From NCBI GenBank assembly GCA_900544645.1, contig UQWG01000020.1, positions 1-33,152 of the forward strand: a stretch of DNA of 33,152 nucleotides. The letters are read 5' to 3'. Origin of the DNA: an uncultured Collinsella sp. GTDB taxonomy: Bacteria; Actinomycetota; Coriobacteriia; Coriobacteriales; Coriobacteriaceae. The position numbers were made by a program, and so were the translations under genes. Below are positions 23,504 to 31,593 of this stretch, piece after piece (position 1 is the stretch's first letter; each line of letters opens with the position of its first letter). The notes below the pieces were generated by a model. It was not told the origin of the DNA. It saw nothing but the letters and a program-made list of their open reading frames with translations, and did not search any database.

Positions 23504-25501
23504 ATGGCAAAAAACACCGCAAACTATGGTAACGACAGTATCCGCCAGCTCAAGGACGAGGAGCGCGTACGCCTGCGCCCCGCCGTCATCTTTGGCTCGG
23601 ACGGACTCGACGGCTGCGCGCATGCTGCCTTCGAGATCCTGTCCAACGCCGTTGACGAGGCACGCCAGGGCTACGGCAAACTTATCACCCTTACCGCCTT
23701 TCGCGATGGCTCCATTCAGGTAGAGGATAACGGCCGTGGCTGCCCGCTCGACTGGAACCCCTCCGAGAAGCGCTTTAACTGGGAGCTCGTCTTCTGCGAG
23801 CTCTACGCCGGCGGCAAGTACAACAACAACCAGGGCGGCGACTACGACTTCTCGCTCGGCACCAACGGCCTGGGCTCCTGCGCAACCCAGTACGCTTCCG
23901 AGTACATGGACGTCACGGTTTGGCGTGACGGCAATAAGTACTCCCTGCACTTTAAAAAGGGCAAGGTCGTCGGCGCCAAAAAGAAGGCACTCGAGATTGA
24001 GCCCAGCGACGAGGACCGCACCGGTACCACCATCAAGTGGCGCCCCGATCTTGAGGTCTTTACCTCGATCAGCATCCCCCACGAGTGGTATCGCGAGACC
24101 ATGCGCCGCCAGGCCGTGGTCAACGCCAACGTGACCTTCCGCCTGCGCATCGAGGGCGATGATGGCGAATTTACCGAAGAGGACTTCTGCTATCCCAAGG
24201 GCATCGAGGACTACGTGCTCGAGAAGGTCGGCACCGACTATCTCACCGAGCCCTTCTTTATCGAGGCCGACCGTCGCGGTCGCGACCGCGAGGACTTGCC
24301 CGACTATAACGTAAAGATCACCGCGTGCATGTGCTTCTCGCGCACCTTCATGATGCAGGAGTACTACCACAACTCATCGCGGCTCGAGAACGGCGGCTCG
24401 CCCGAGAAGGCTGCCCGCAGCGCCCTCACCAGCGCCATCGATGCCTACATTAAGCAACAGGGCAAATACAACAAAAACGAGAGCGGTATTAAGTGGCAAG
24501 ACGTCCAGGACTGCCTGGTGCTGGTGACCAACTGTTTCTCCACCCAGACGTCCTACGAAAACCAGACCAAGAAGGCCATCAATAACCGCTTTATCCAGCA
24601 GGCCATGACGGCATTCTTTAAGGAGCGCCTCTCGACCTACTTGATCGAGAACAAGGACGCCGCCAACAAGATCATGGAGCAGGTGCTCATCAACAAGCGC
24701 TCGCGCGAGAACGCCGAGAAGACGCGTCAGAGCATCAAAACCAACCTACAGCAGAAGACCGACATGGCCAACCGCGTGCAGAAGTTCATCGACTGCCGCT
24801 CCAAGGACAAGAACCGTCGCGAGATCTACATCGTAGAGGGCGACTCGGCAGCAGGCGCCATCCGCACCTCGCGCGATGCCGAGTTCCAGGGCGTTATGCC
24901 CGTCCGCGGCAAGATCCTCAACTGCCTAAAAGAGGACTATCCACGCATCTTTAAGTCCGACATCATCATGGACCTCATGCGCGTGCTGGGCTGCGGCGTG
25001 GAGATCAAGGACAAGCGCATCAAAAACCTTGGTGCCTTTGACCTGGACAACCTCAACTGGAACAAGGTCATCATCTGTACGGACGCCGACGTCGACGGTT
25101 ACCACATCCGCACGCTCGTGCTCACCATGCTTTACCGCCTGGTGCCCACGCTTATCGACGAAGGTTACGTGTATATCGCCGAGTCGCCGCTCTACGAGAT
25201 CAACTGCAAAGAGAAGACCTACTTTGCCTACACCGAGCTCGAGAAGAACGGCATCCTCAAGGAGATTGGCGACCAAAAGTGCTCCATCAACCGCTCCAAG
25301 GGTCTTGGTGAGAACGACCCGGACATGATGTGGCTCACCACCATGAACCCCGAGACGCGTCGCCTGATCAAGGTGGAGCCCGAGGACGTCACCAAGATGG
25401 AGACCATGTTCAATCTGTTGCTGGGCAACGACGAGGCGGGCCGCAAGCGCCATATCTCCGAGCACGGCAAGGAATACCTGGACCAGCTGGACCTGCAGTA
25501 G
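23504..25501 (+). CDS. Divergent type II topoisomerase subunit B (ParE/GyrB-like)
   Basis: 665 residues from ATG at 23504. It has an N-terminal GHKL ATPase, with FEILSNAVDEA as the Mg-binding Asn box and VEDNGRGCPLDW and GTNGLGSCATQYAS as ATP motifs, then a transducer domain. The TOPRIM domain has EIYIVEGDSAAGAI as the Glu motif and ICTDADVDGYHIRT as the DxDxD motif; PVRGKILN and RSKGLGEN are also present. The family usually reads EGDSAGGSA, so this is a distinct branch. From memory, it resembles a second topoisomerase of some Clostridia. There is no intein or extra GyrB insertion. With the ParC-like partner 45 bases downstream it should form an A2B2 enzyme that decatenates or relaxes DNA. 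It is probably additional to a housekeeping gyrase elsewhere, which the window cannot show. Confidence 0.9.
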   Translation: MAKNTANYGNDSIRQLKDEERVRLRPAVIFGSDGLDGCAHAAFEILSNAVDEARQGYGKLITLTAFRDGSIQVEDNGRGCPLDWNPSEKRFNWELVFCELYAGGKYNNNQGGDYDFSLGTNGLGSCATQYASEYMDVTVWRDGNKYSLHFKKGKVVGAKKKALEIEPSDEDRTGTTIKWRPDLEVFTSISIPHEWYRETMRRQAVVNANVTFRLRIEGDDGEFTEEDFCYPKGIEDYVLEKVGTDYLTEPFFIEADRRGRDREDLPDYNVKITACMCFSRTFMMQEYYHNSSRLENGGSPEKAARSALTSAIDAYIKQQGKYNKNESGIKWQDVQDCLVLVTNCFSTQTSYENQTKKAINNRFIQQAMTAFFKERLSTYLIENKDAANKIMEQVLINKRSRENAEKTRQSIKTNLQQKTDMANRVQKFIDCRSKDKNRREIYIVEGDSAAGAIRTSRDAEFQGVMPVRGKILNCLKEDYPRIFKSDIIMDLMRVLGCGVEIKDKRIKNLGAFDLDNLNWNKVIICTDADVDGYHIRTLVLTMLYRLVPTLIDEGYVYIAESPLYEINCKEKTYFAYTELEKNGILKEIGDQKCSINRSKGLGENDPDMMWLTTMNPETRRLIKVEPEDVTKMETMFNLLLGNDEAGRKRHISEHGKEYLDQLDLQ

Positions 25502-25546
25502 CAGCAAATCGATAACGACGGCCCATAAGAAGTTCAAGAGGAAATC

Positions 25547-27787
25547 GTGGCAAAGAAGAAGACGAAGAACCAGCCAAAGAAAAAGCAGGTCAACGCCGAG
25601 AACGTTATCGGCCTGCACTCCGAGGTCACCGACCAGCCGATCACGCAGACGCTCGAGGTCAACTACATGCCCTACGCCATGAGCGTCAACGTCTCGCGCG
25701 CATTCCCCGAGATCGACGGCTTTAAGCCCTCGCACCGCAAGCTGCTCTACACCATGTACAAGATGGGTCTGCTCAAGGGCGAGCGCCAGAAGAGTGCCAA
25801 CATCGTGGGCCAGACCATGAAGCTCAACCCGCACGGCGACGCCGCGATCTACGAGACGATGGTCCGCCTGGCGACGGGCAACGAGGCGCTGCTCGCCCCC
25901 TTTGTGGAGTCGAAGGGCAACTTTGGCAAGTACTATTCGGGCGACCTGAGCTACGCCGCCTCGCGTTATACCGAGGCCAAGCTCTCCCCCATCAGCGCCG
26001 AGATCTTCAAGGATATCGACAAGGACCCGGTCGACTTCGTTGACAGCTACGACGGCGCCATGAAGGAGCCGCGCCTGCTGCCCACCACGTTCCCCAACAT
26101 CCTTGTCTCGGCCAACAAGGGCATCGGCGTCGCCATGGCGTCCGACATCTGCGGTTTCAACCTCAACGAGGTCTGCACTGCCACGATGCACTACCTCAAG
26201 GATCCCGACTGCGACCTGCTCGAATATATGCCCATGCCCGACTTCTCGACCGGCGGCGAAATTATCTACCGCCGCGAGGAGATGGAAAAGATTATCGAGA
26301 CCGGCCTTGGCAGCTTCCAGGTCCGCTCCCGTTGGCGCTGGATTCCCGAAGAGCGCATCATCGAGGTCTACGAGATCCCCTACACCACCAAGACCGATGT
26401 CATTATCGAGCGCATCGTTAAGCTCTCCAAGGAGGGCAAGGTCAAGGAGATCGCTGACATCCGCGACGAAACCGACCTCTCGGGCCTGCGCATCGCCATC
26501 GACCTTAAGCGCGGCGTCGACCCCGACAAGCTCATGGCCAAGCTCTATCGCTCGACCACGCTGCAGGATTCGTTCTCGTGCAACTTCAACGTGCTCGTCG
26601 ACGGCTATCCCCGTGTTATGGGCGTGCGCCAGATCCTGCACGAGTGGGTCAAGTGGCGTATTGAGTCCACGCGTCGCCGCATTAACTTTGACCTGGGCAA
26701 AAAGTCCGAGCGCCTGCACCTGCTGCACGGCCTTGAGGCGATTCTGCTCGACATCGACAAGGCTATCGCCATCATCCGCGGCACCAAACTCGAAGCCGAG
26801 GTCGTACCCAACCTTATGAAGGGTTTCGACATCGACGAGACCCAGGCCGAGTTTGTTGCCGAGCTCAAGCTCCGCAACATTAACGAAGAGTACATCCTCA
26901 ACCGCACCAAGGACATCGCCAAGCTTGAGAGCGAGATTGCCGAGCTTGAGGAGATCCTCTCCAGCGAGGAGAACATCAAGAAGGTCATCAGCGACGAGTT
27001 GGCAGCGGTCAACAAGAAGTACGTGATGCCACGCCGCACGGGCAGGATCGAGCCCCATGAGGTTATCGAGGTAAGCTTGGAGCCCGAGGTCGAGGAATAC
27101 CCGGTCACCATCATGCTCTCGCGCGATGGCTACCTTAAGAAGATGACGGATCGCGTGCTCAAGAAGGCGACCACGCTCAAGTACAAGGACGGCGATAAGC
27201 CCTTTATCGAGTTCCCGTCCTCCAACACGCACGAGCTGCTCGTGTTTACCAACAAGAGCCAGGTGTACAAGTGCAAGGTTGCGGCATTTGAGGACACCAA
27301 GTCGGCCCAGCTGGGCTCGTACCTGCCGACCGATCTTGAGATGGAACCCGACGAGAGTGTCATCTGGGTCATCGACCCCGAGGACTACAAGGCCGACGTG
27401 TTGTTCGTCTTTGAGAACGGCCGCGCGGTGCGCGTCGCGCTTTCTGGATACGTCACCAAGACCAACCGCAAACGCCTCAAGAACGCCATCTACGGCGGCA
27501 GCAAGCTGCTGTATGCCCAGGTGCTCAACACAGATCGCGACATCGCGCTGGTCTCGAGCGACTACCGCCTGATGAACTTCAACACGTCGCTGCTCAAGAC
27601 CAAGACGACTACCAACACGCAGGGCGTCCAGGCCTTTACGGCCAAGAAGGGCCGCTCGGTCACCACCGTCGGCACGACCGAGGAGATTCTTGGCGCCGGC
27701 GTCTCGGCCGAGAAGTTCACCGCGCAGAGCCTCCCCTCAGCCGGTGCCCTCATGAAGGAAAACGACATGCCGAGCCTGTTTGACTAG
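25547..27787 (+). CDS. Divergent type II topoisomerase subunit A (ParC/GyrA-like)
   Basis: 746 residues from GTG at 25547 with AGAGGA upstream. A basic N-terminal tail precedes the breakage-reunion domain: MPYAMSVNVSRAFPEIDGFK, then SHRKLLYTMYKMG. The helix of the quinolone region reads NPHGDAAIYETMVRLA (94-109), and the catalytic Tyr141 lies in ASRYTEAKL. A coiled coil (about 460-490) and a shortened beta-propeller-like C-terminal domain follow, without a recognisable GyrA box (QRRGGKG). This suggests relaxation/decatenation (ParC-like) rather than supercoiling. Position 99 is Ala and 103 is Glu, where E. coli GyrA has Ser83 and Asp87. A strong terminator follows. Confidence 0.9.
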   Translation: MAKKKTKNQPKKKQVNAENVIGLHSEVTDQPITQTLEVNYMPYAMSVNVSRAFPEIDGFKPSHRKLLYTMYKMGLLKGERQKSANIVGQTMKLNPHGDAAIYETMVRLATGNEALLAPFVESKGNFGKYYSGDLSYAASRYTEAKLSPISAEIFKDIDKDPVDFVDSYDGAMKEPRLLPTTFPNILVSANKGIGVAMASDICGFNLNEVCTATMHYLKDPDCDLLEYMPMPDFSTGGEIIYRREEMEKIIETGLGSFQVRSRWRWIPEERIIEVYEIPYTTKTDVIIERIVKLSKEGKVKEIADIRDETDLSGLRIAIDLKRGVDPDKLMAKLYRSTTLQDSFSCNFNVLVDGYPRVMGVRQILHEWVKWRIESTRRRINFDLGKKSERLHLLHGLEAILLDIDKAIAIIRGTKLEAEVVPNLMKGFDIDETQAEFVAELKLRNINEEYILNRTKDIAKLESEIAELEEILSSEENIKKVISDELAAVNKKYVMPRRTGRIEPHEVIEVSLEPEVEEYPVTIMLSRDGYLKKMTDRVLKKATTLKYKDGDKPFIEFPSSNTHELLVFTNKSQVYKCKVAAFEDTKSAQLGSYLPTDLEMEPDESVIWVIDPEDYKADVLFVFENGRAVRVALSGYVTKTNRKRLKNAIYGGSKLLYAQVLNTDRDIALVSSDYRLMNFNTSLLKTKTTTNTQGVQAFTAKKGRSVTTVGTTEEILGAGVSAEKFTAQSLPSAGALMKENDMPSLFD

Positions 27788-27824
27788 GTACCACGGCAAC
27801 GAGACCGTTAGATACTTCGCAAAG

Positions 27825-27875
27825 CGACGAGGCCCGGAGCGCAACGGCATTGCGTCCGGGACTCGTCGTTTTTCT
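27825..27875 (+). terminator. Rho-independent terminator of topoisomerase operon
   Basis: CGACGAG, CCCGGA and CGCAA pair with TTGCG, TCCGGG and CTCGTCG to make a long stem with single-base bulges, followed by TTTTTCTTC. It lies 38 bases after the ParC-like stop. Confidence 0.9.
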
Positions 27876-27888
27876 TCTCAACTATTTC

Positions 27889-27930
27889 TTAACGCAGATT
27901 AATTGATTTCTGCTTATTTTTCTGCGTTAA
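27889..27930. promoter_or_regulatory. Inverted repeat upstream of AAA ATPase gene
   Basis: TTAACGCAG and CTGCGTTAA, perfect 9-bp arms separated by 24 AT-rich bases, lie between the topoisomerase terminator and the tandem repeats. The whole stretch 27880-28028 is much richer in A+T than its surroundings. This fits a promoter, a protein-binding site or a melting region. Confidence 0.5.
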
Positions 27931-27971
27931 AAAATGTCAGCGTCACTGCTTCGATGCCCTTTGGTCGGTCG

Positions 27972-28028
27972 TTAGCAAAACTTGCAAAAATTAGCAAAAC
28001 TTGCAAAAATTAGCAAAACTTGCAAAGG
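27972..28028. repeat. Three 19-bp tandem direct repeats (iteron-like) before AAA ATPase gene
   Basis: The unit TTAGCAAAACTTGCAAAAA occurs three times in a row without spacer: 27972-27990 and 27991-28009 exactly, and 28010-28028 with the last two bases GG, which begin the ribosome site AAAGGAG. Each unit contains the palindrome GCAA-AAC-TTGC. The phasing is close to two helical turns per unit. Placed directly against the start of a winged-helix protein gene, they are probably autoregulatory binding sites. Confidence 0.85.
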
Positions 28029-28035
28029 AGACACC

Positions 28036-29130
28036 ATGGAGTACAGCAAGAACCCCTTTACCCCGACGTTCGGAAGTATCCCTCCCTTTCTAGCGGGTCG
28101 CGAGCATATTCTGCGTGACATCAACCGTGGTTTTATCAACGGCCCGGGAGATCCAAACCTGTCGACTATTTTTACGGGCGCAAGGGGAACGGGCAAGACG
28201 GCGCTTCTCTCGCTCCTTTCAGAAACGGCGCTTGAACACGGTTGGATCGCAGCAAATGTCTCCGCCATGCCAGGCATGCTCGAAGATATTATCGAGCGAA
28301 CCAAAGAAGCCGCAGATAGCTACCTCTCACAGCCTCATGCGCGCATAAACGGCGTTCAAATTGGTCCAGTGGGCATCGATTGGACATATGCTCAAGAGGT
28401 CCAGGGCAACTGGCGCACACGCATGAATGGCATCTTTAAGCAACTCGAAAAACATGACATCGGACTTCTCATTACCATCGATGAAGTCACCGTCGATCTC
28501 GAAGAAATGCTTCAATTTGCCTCTGTTTACCAGCACTTTGTACGCGAAGGTAAAAAAGTTGCCCTACTCATGGCAGGACTGCCCTACAAAGTATCGGCGT
28601 TGCTGCGTAACGATTCCGTCTCGTTCCTCAGGCGTTCCCAATATCATCAGTTAGGACGAATCACTGACGTTGAAATTGCAAACGCGTTTCGCAAAACCGT
28701 TGAGGCCGGAGGACGTTCAATCACACCAGAAGCGCTCGAGAATGCTGTGAAGGCCGTCGACGGATTCCCCTACATGATGCAGCTCGTCGGATATCGCACT
28801 TGGGATGTTTCGGAGAACTCGCCCCAAATCAGTGCATCCGATGTCCAGCAGGGTTCCCTACTCGCACGCATGGAGCTGCGTGATCGCATTCTCGAAACGA
28901 CCTATCGAGAGCTTTCCGATAAAGACATTGAGTTTTTACTCGCGATGCTGCCCGATTCTGGCCCCAGCAGGGTCTCGGAGATAGCCAAACGCATGGGCGT
29001 CGCCAGCAACTACGCAAGCCAATACAAACGCCGCCTTCTCGAGGACGGCGTCATCGGGGAACGTGGGCGTGGTCTCGTTGGCTTTGACATCCCCGCATTC
29101 AGGGAGTTCCTGAGCGAGAAAGTCTCCTAG
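28036..29130 (+). CDS. AAA ATPase with C-terminal winged helix (Orc/Cdc6- or archaeal-ATPase-like build)
   Basis: 364 residues from ATG at 28036, with AAGGAG 5 bases upstream. The N-terminal stretch NPFTPTFGSIPPFLAGRE leads into a P-loop domain: Walker A GARGTGKTA (48-56), Walker B LLITIDEV (Asp149, Glu150) and a sensor-like AGLP loop (VALLMAGLPYK). A helical lid follows. The C-terminal winged helix, about 305-364, reads RVSEIAKRMGVASNYASQYK and ends LVGFDIPAFREFL. Similar single ATPases are found with mobile or defence genes and as stand-alone genes in Actinobacteria; the function is not established. The upstream tandem repeats suggest that it binds DNA at its own promoter. No partner gene is apparent. 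Confidence 0.85.
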   Translation: MEYSKNPFTPTFGSIPPFLAGREHILRDINRGFINGPGDPNLSTIFTGARGTGKTALLSLLSETALEHGWIAANVSAMPGMLEDIIERTKEAADSYLSQPHARINGVQIGPVGIDWTYAQEVQGNWRTRMNGIFKQLEKHDIGLLITIDEVTVDLEEMLQFASVYQHFVREGKKVALLMAGLPYKVSALLRNDSVSFLRRSQYHQLGRITDVEIANAFRKTVEAGGRSITPEALENAVKAVDGFPYMMQLVGYRTWDVSENSPQISASDVQQGSLLARMELRDRILETTYRELSDKDIEFLLAMLPDSGPSRVSEIAKRMGVASNYASQYKRRLLEDGVIGERGRGLVGFDIPAFREFLSEKVS

Positions 29131-29147
29131 CACGCGGAGATTGTCCA

Positions 29148-29240
29148 TAAGGACATCAACGCATGGCAATCAGTAATCCTCTTGGTAAGGGAAGTAGGCT
29201 TTCCGCCAACGCTGATTGCCATGCGTTCTTCTTGTCCTTA
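29148..29240. terminator. Long inverted repeat between convergent genes (terminator)
   Basis: TAAGGACA and AACGCATGGCAATCAG on the left pair with CTGATTGCCATGCGTT and TGTCCTTA on the right, separated by a 38-base loop. The right end includes the stop codon of the flavin reductase gene. It is suited to end transcription from both convergent genes. The loop holds a smaller inverted pair (GGAAG/CTTTCC). Confidence 0.7.
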
Positions 29241-29768
29241 GGCGAGCTTGCGAGCGAGCTCTCGCACCTCTTTCAACTTGGGCGACGATGCCATGCTGTC
29301 GCGCTCGGTCATACCGCTGATGGCGACAATGCCCTGGTCCTCCCACTTGCAGTACGCACAGGTCGACTTGTACATAGCGATCGCCGCATCATAGACGCCC
29401 TCGCTGTGGCTATCGAGTAAAAGGGCCGTCTTGGTGAACGGGAAGCCCGTAGCACCGAAGGCGTATAGGCGATCGATGGCGGCCTTCTCCTGCGCAGTGA
29501 TATCAAACCAGTAGATAGGCGAAGCGAAGACAACCATGTCGGCGTCTTTCAGCGACTCGATCACGTTGGCCATGTCATCCTTCTGCACGCAAGTGCCCTC
29601 GTGGGCGAAGCAATACTGACACCCCAGACAACCAGCGATTTTCTTACTGGCAACGCGGATGACCTCGACCGTATGGCCACCCTCACGCGCGGTCTCAGCA
29701 AACGCCTCGACCATGGTGTCGGTATTGGCGCCCTTGCGCGGGCTACCGCTCAATACAACGATATTCAT
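29238..29768 (-). CDS. NADPH-dependent FMN reductase / iron-sulfur flavoprotein family
   Basis: 176 residues from ATG at 29768, with GGGAG 6 bases upstream. The N-terminal NIVVLSGSPRKGANTDTMV is the FMN-phosphate loop of the flavodoxin-like reductases. A compact Cys cluster, CLGCQYCFAHEGTC (Cys47, 50, 53, 60), has the spacing seen in iron-sulfur flavoproteins. FASPIYWFDITAQEKAAIDRL supplies the flavin-contact loop. It probably reduces quinones, metals or nitro-compounds in the cytoplasm. A GC-rich hairpin (ATGCCGC/GCGGCAT, 29786-29805) sits just before the ribosome site and may be part of its leader. It resembles the gene at 32426-32965 in fold but not closely in sequence. Confidence 0.88.
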   Translation of the reverse strand: MNIVVLSGSPRKGANTDTMVEAFAETAREGGHTVEVIRVASKKIAGCLGCQYCFAHEGTCVQKDDMANVIESLKDADMVVFASPIYWFDITAQEKAAIDRLYAFGATGFPFTKTALLLDSHSEGVYDAAIAMYKSTCAYCKWEDQGIVAISGMTERDSMASSPKLKEVRELARKLA

Positions 29769-30088
29769 AAGAATCTCCCTTCTTCATGCCGCAGGCGCGC
29801 GGCATACATTTCGTTGTAACCAAAACGGATGGAGCTATTCAGTCGTCTGCAGGCCACATCTCTCGTCAGTGTTCTCTAGACATAATCTCACCGCCTGATA
29901 ACTCCTCGACTGTCTTGACTCTCTCTCCGAGAATTGAACAGCAAATCGTTGCTCGCAAAGTATCGACTGTGAGAAAATTAGCTTGAGCTTTCTCCCTGTT
30001 CGCATAAGCGTTCGCGTGAAAGAGCCTAGCCGCATCGGCCAGGCGCAATATAGATCCGCGAAACCGGCCTACGAACAAGGAGCGTCTT
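29769..30088. other. 320-base divergent promoter region
   Basis: Besides the hairpin close to the flavin reductase start, this region contains an AT-rich centre. Just before the surface-protein ribosome site, a weak stem (GGCC and GCG pairing with CGC and GGCC, about 30038-30070) forms with a CAATATAGATC loop. I see no riboswitch that I recognise and no convincing open frame. Confidence 0.4.
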
Positions 30089-31009
30089 ATGTATGAACAG
30101 CATGTTGCACCGCAGACCCATAACAAACGGACTGGCCTGTCTATCCGCGACGTCAAGCGTCATGCAGACGCCAGAATCGCCGCCTTCGGAGTAAGCATTC
30201 TTGTGGCAGGACTGCTTTTGCTACCCTGCGCAGCACTGGCGACAGAAATGCCCGAAACCGATGTCGCAGCACCCATTACCTGCGACGAAGCCAACGCAGA
30301 AGGCAGCCTCACAGCTACCACCGTTGTCGACCATAACTATGACCTGGAGCTCCCTCCTGCCTTCATGTTGGTCCAGAATGAGGCGTTTGTATACGATTTC
30401 CCCGACAAACCCGAAGACTTCATCTACGGGCTTAACGACACCGTCCTTCTCTTCAAGATCGACACCGATACCGAAGGCCTTATAAAAACCGAGAACCCCA
30501 AAGAGGCCAGCGTCTCTATTGCCCTGACCATGATCGACAATCACGTTAGAGCAACCGTAGTCTTTACAGGCAGTTACGCCGACGACCAAATCCCTTACAG
30601 GCTGAACCTCAACAGCTCAGCCCACCTTGGCACACACGTTGACCGTGACTTCGACAGCGGGCAAGGGATTATGCACGAGACGCGGCACGATTACTACATC
30701 CGTTACATCTTCGACAGTGACGTGCACTTGATTGCAACCGATACGAGCGGTTCCAAACCCGATCCAAGTGTTAAGCCGATCCCAGAGGTCAAACCCGAAC
30801 CGGAAACCAAGCCCGAGCCCACACCGCAGCCCAAGACAGAAAAGCCCGCGGCAAATCCCGTTTCCACCAAGGCAGTAACGGCAGTTAAACCAGCCGGGAC
30901 CACCCTACCCGTGACGGGCGACAACAGTGCGATGGCAACCGCCCTGAGTGTTGCCGGTGGTGTAGTTGCAGCAGTTGGCATTTCTGCAACAAGGCGTCGC
31001 AACCGCTAG
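30089..31009 (+). CDS. LPVTG-anchored surface protein
   Basis: 306 residues from ATG at 30089 with AGGAG 6 bases upstream. The N-terminus is long and basic (to about residue 30), followed by a hydrophobic signal segment (GVSILVAGLLLLPCAALATE). Residues 50-215 form a soluble domain with no motif I recognise. A Pro/Lys/Glu stalk (KPEPETKPEPTPQPKTEKP) leads to LPVTGD at 273, a hydrophobic helix and the RRRNR tail, a canonical sortase-A-type sorting signal. It is therefore covalently bound to peptidoglycan and displays the N-terminal domain. No sortase or pilin partner is next to it, so a stand-alone adhesin or binding protein is likely. Confidence 0.9.
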   Translation: MYEQHVAPQTHNKRTGLSIRDVKRHADARIAAFGVSILVAGLLLLPCAALATEMPETDVAAPITCDEANAEGSLTATTVVDHNYDLELPPAFMLVQNEAFVYDFPDKPEDFIYGLNDTVLLFKIDTDTEGLIKTENPKEASVSIALTMIDNHVRATVVFTGSYADDQIPYRLNLNSSAHLGTHVDRDFDSGQGIMHETRHDYYIRYIFDSDVHLIATDTSGSKPDPSVKPIPEVKPEPETKPEPTPQPKTEKPAANPVSTKAVTAVKPAGTTLPVTGDNSAMATALSVAGGVVAAVGISATRRRNR

Positions 31010-31098
31010 TCAGCATTTCGTACCTCGCAGACAAAGCTCTATCCCCGCTCCGATGAGCTTTACTCACCGAGAAGATTCTTCCCCACGGAAATGAGTTT

Positions 31099-31515
31099 CT
31101 TTCCAACGGCCGCCTTCACGCCAATCATTACAACCACGTGGGCAGTGCGGGCATCGAGATCCGCAGCGATGATGTCCCCCGATGCCCGCACTGCGGCTGG
31201 CAGCTTGTGCCGTGGGTGCGAGACGACACGTTTTTGCTGGGCACGGTATGGCGCGAGAGTCTCGAACGATACGAGTGTTTCATGCGCGAGCGCGGAGCTG
31301 GCCGCGTGCTGCTGCTGGAGCTCGGCGTGGGCGAGATGGCCCCCGGCATCATCACGCTCCCGTTCTGGAGCATGACCGCAAAGCTGCCGGATGCGCACCT
31401 GCTGAGCGTAAACATCTAGGGCGACTCGGCCCCGTTGCAGCTCGGAAACAAGGCGGAGGCGATTCGGGCCGATTTGAGCATGCTGCTCTCAGCGGCGCGG
31501 ACAGGTAACGAGTAA
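31099..31515 (+). pseudogene. Decayed Sir2-family protein gene, C-terminal remnant
   Basis: One frame from about 31099 reads HANHYNHVGSAGIEI, then DDVPRCPHCGWQLVPWVRDD, LLLELGVGEMAPGIITLPFW and LLSVNI. This is the zinc-ribbon and C-terminal half of the Sir2-like (sirtuin) proteins of gut anaerobes. A TAG interrupts at 31417-31419, but the frame continues with family-like sequence (GDSAPLQLGNKAEAIRADLS) to TAA at 31513-31515. The N-terminal Rossmann half, with the NAD motif GAGAS and the first CxxC, is absent, and the frame is closed upstream. It is a truncated, nonsense-mutated remnant. The only gene-sized frame, GTG 31138 to 31419, would give 93 residues without NAD-binding parts. Confidence 0.72.
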
Positions 31516-31593
31516 CGTGGCGAGGCTTTTGCGCTTTCATCAGCCCGGACATCACGCCCATAGAAGCGATGGCTCTGATTCGGGTGTCAAAGT

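Noticed and set aside
24926..27232. A 768-residue open frame on the minus strand across the topoisomerase genes
   Set aside because: It is antisense to two clearly homologous genes, and its leucine/valine/aspartate-rich composition is what the reverse complement of GC-rich, Glu/Lys-rich codons gives.
27972..28028. CRISPR array
   Set aside because: The repeats are only 19 bp and adjoin without spacers, and there are no cas genes.
30000..30088. Riboswitch before the LPVTG protein gene
   Set aside because: A weak stem is present but I cannot match it to any known riboswitch core.
31138..31419. An intact 93-residue zinc-ribbon protein
   Set aside because: Family-like sequence continues both before the GTG and after the TAG, and the NAD-binding half is missing, so this is a remnant.
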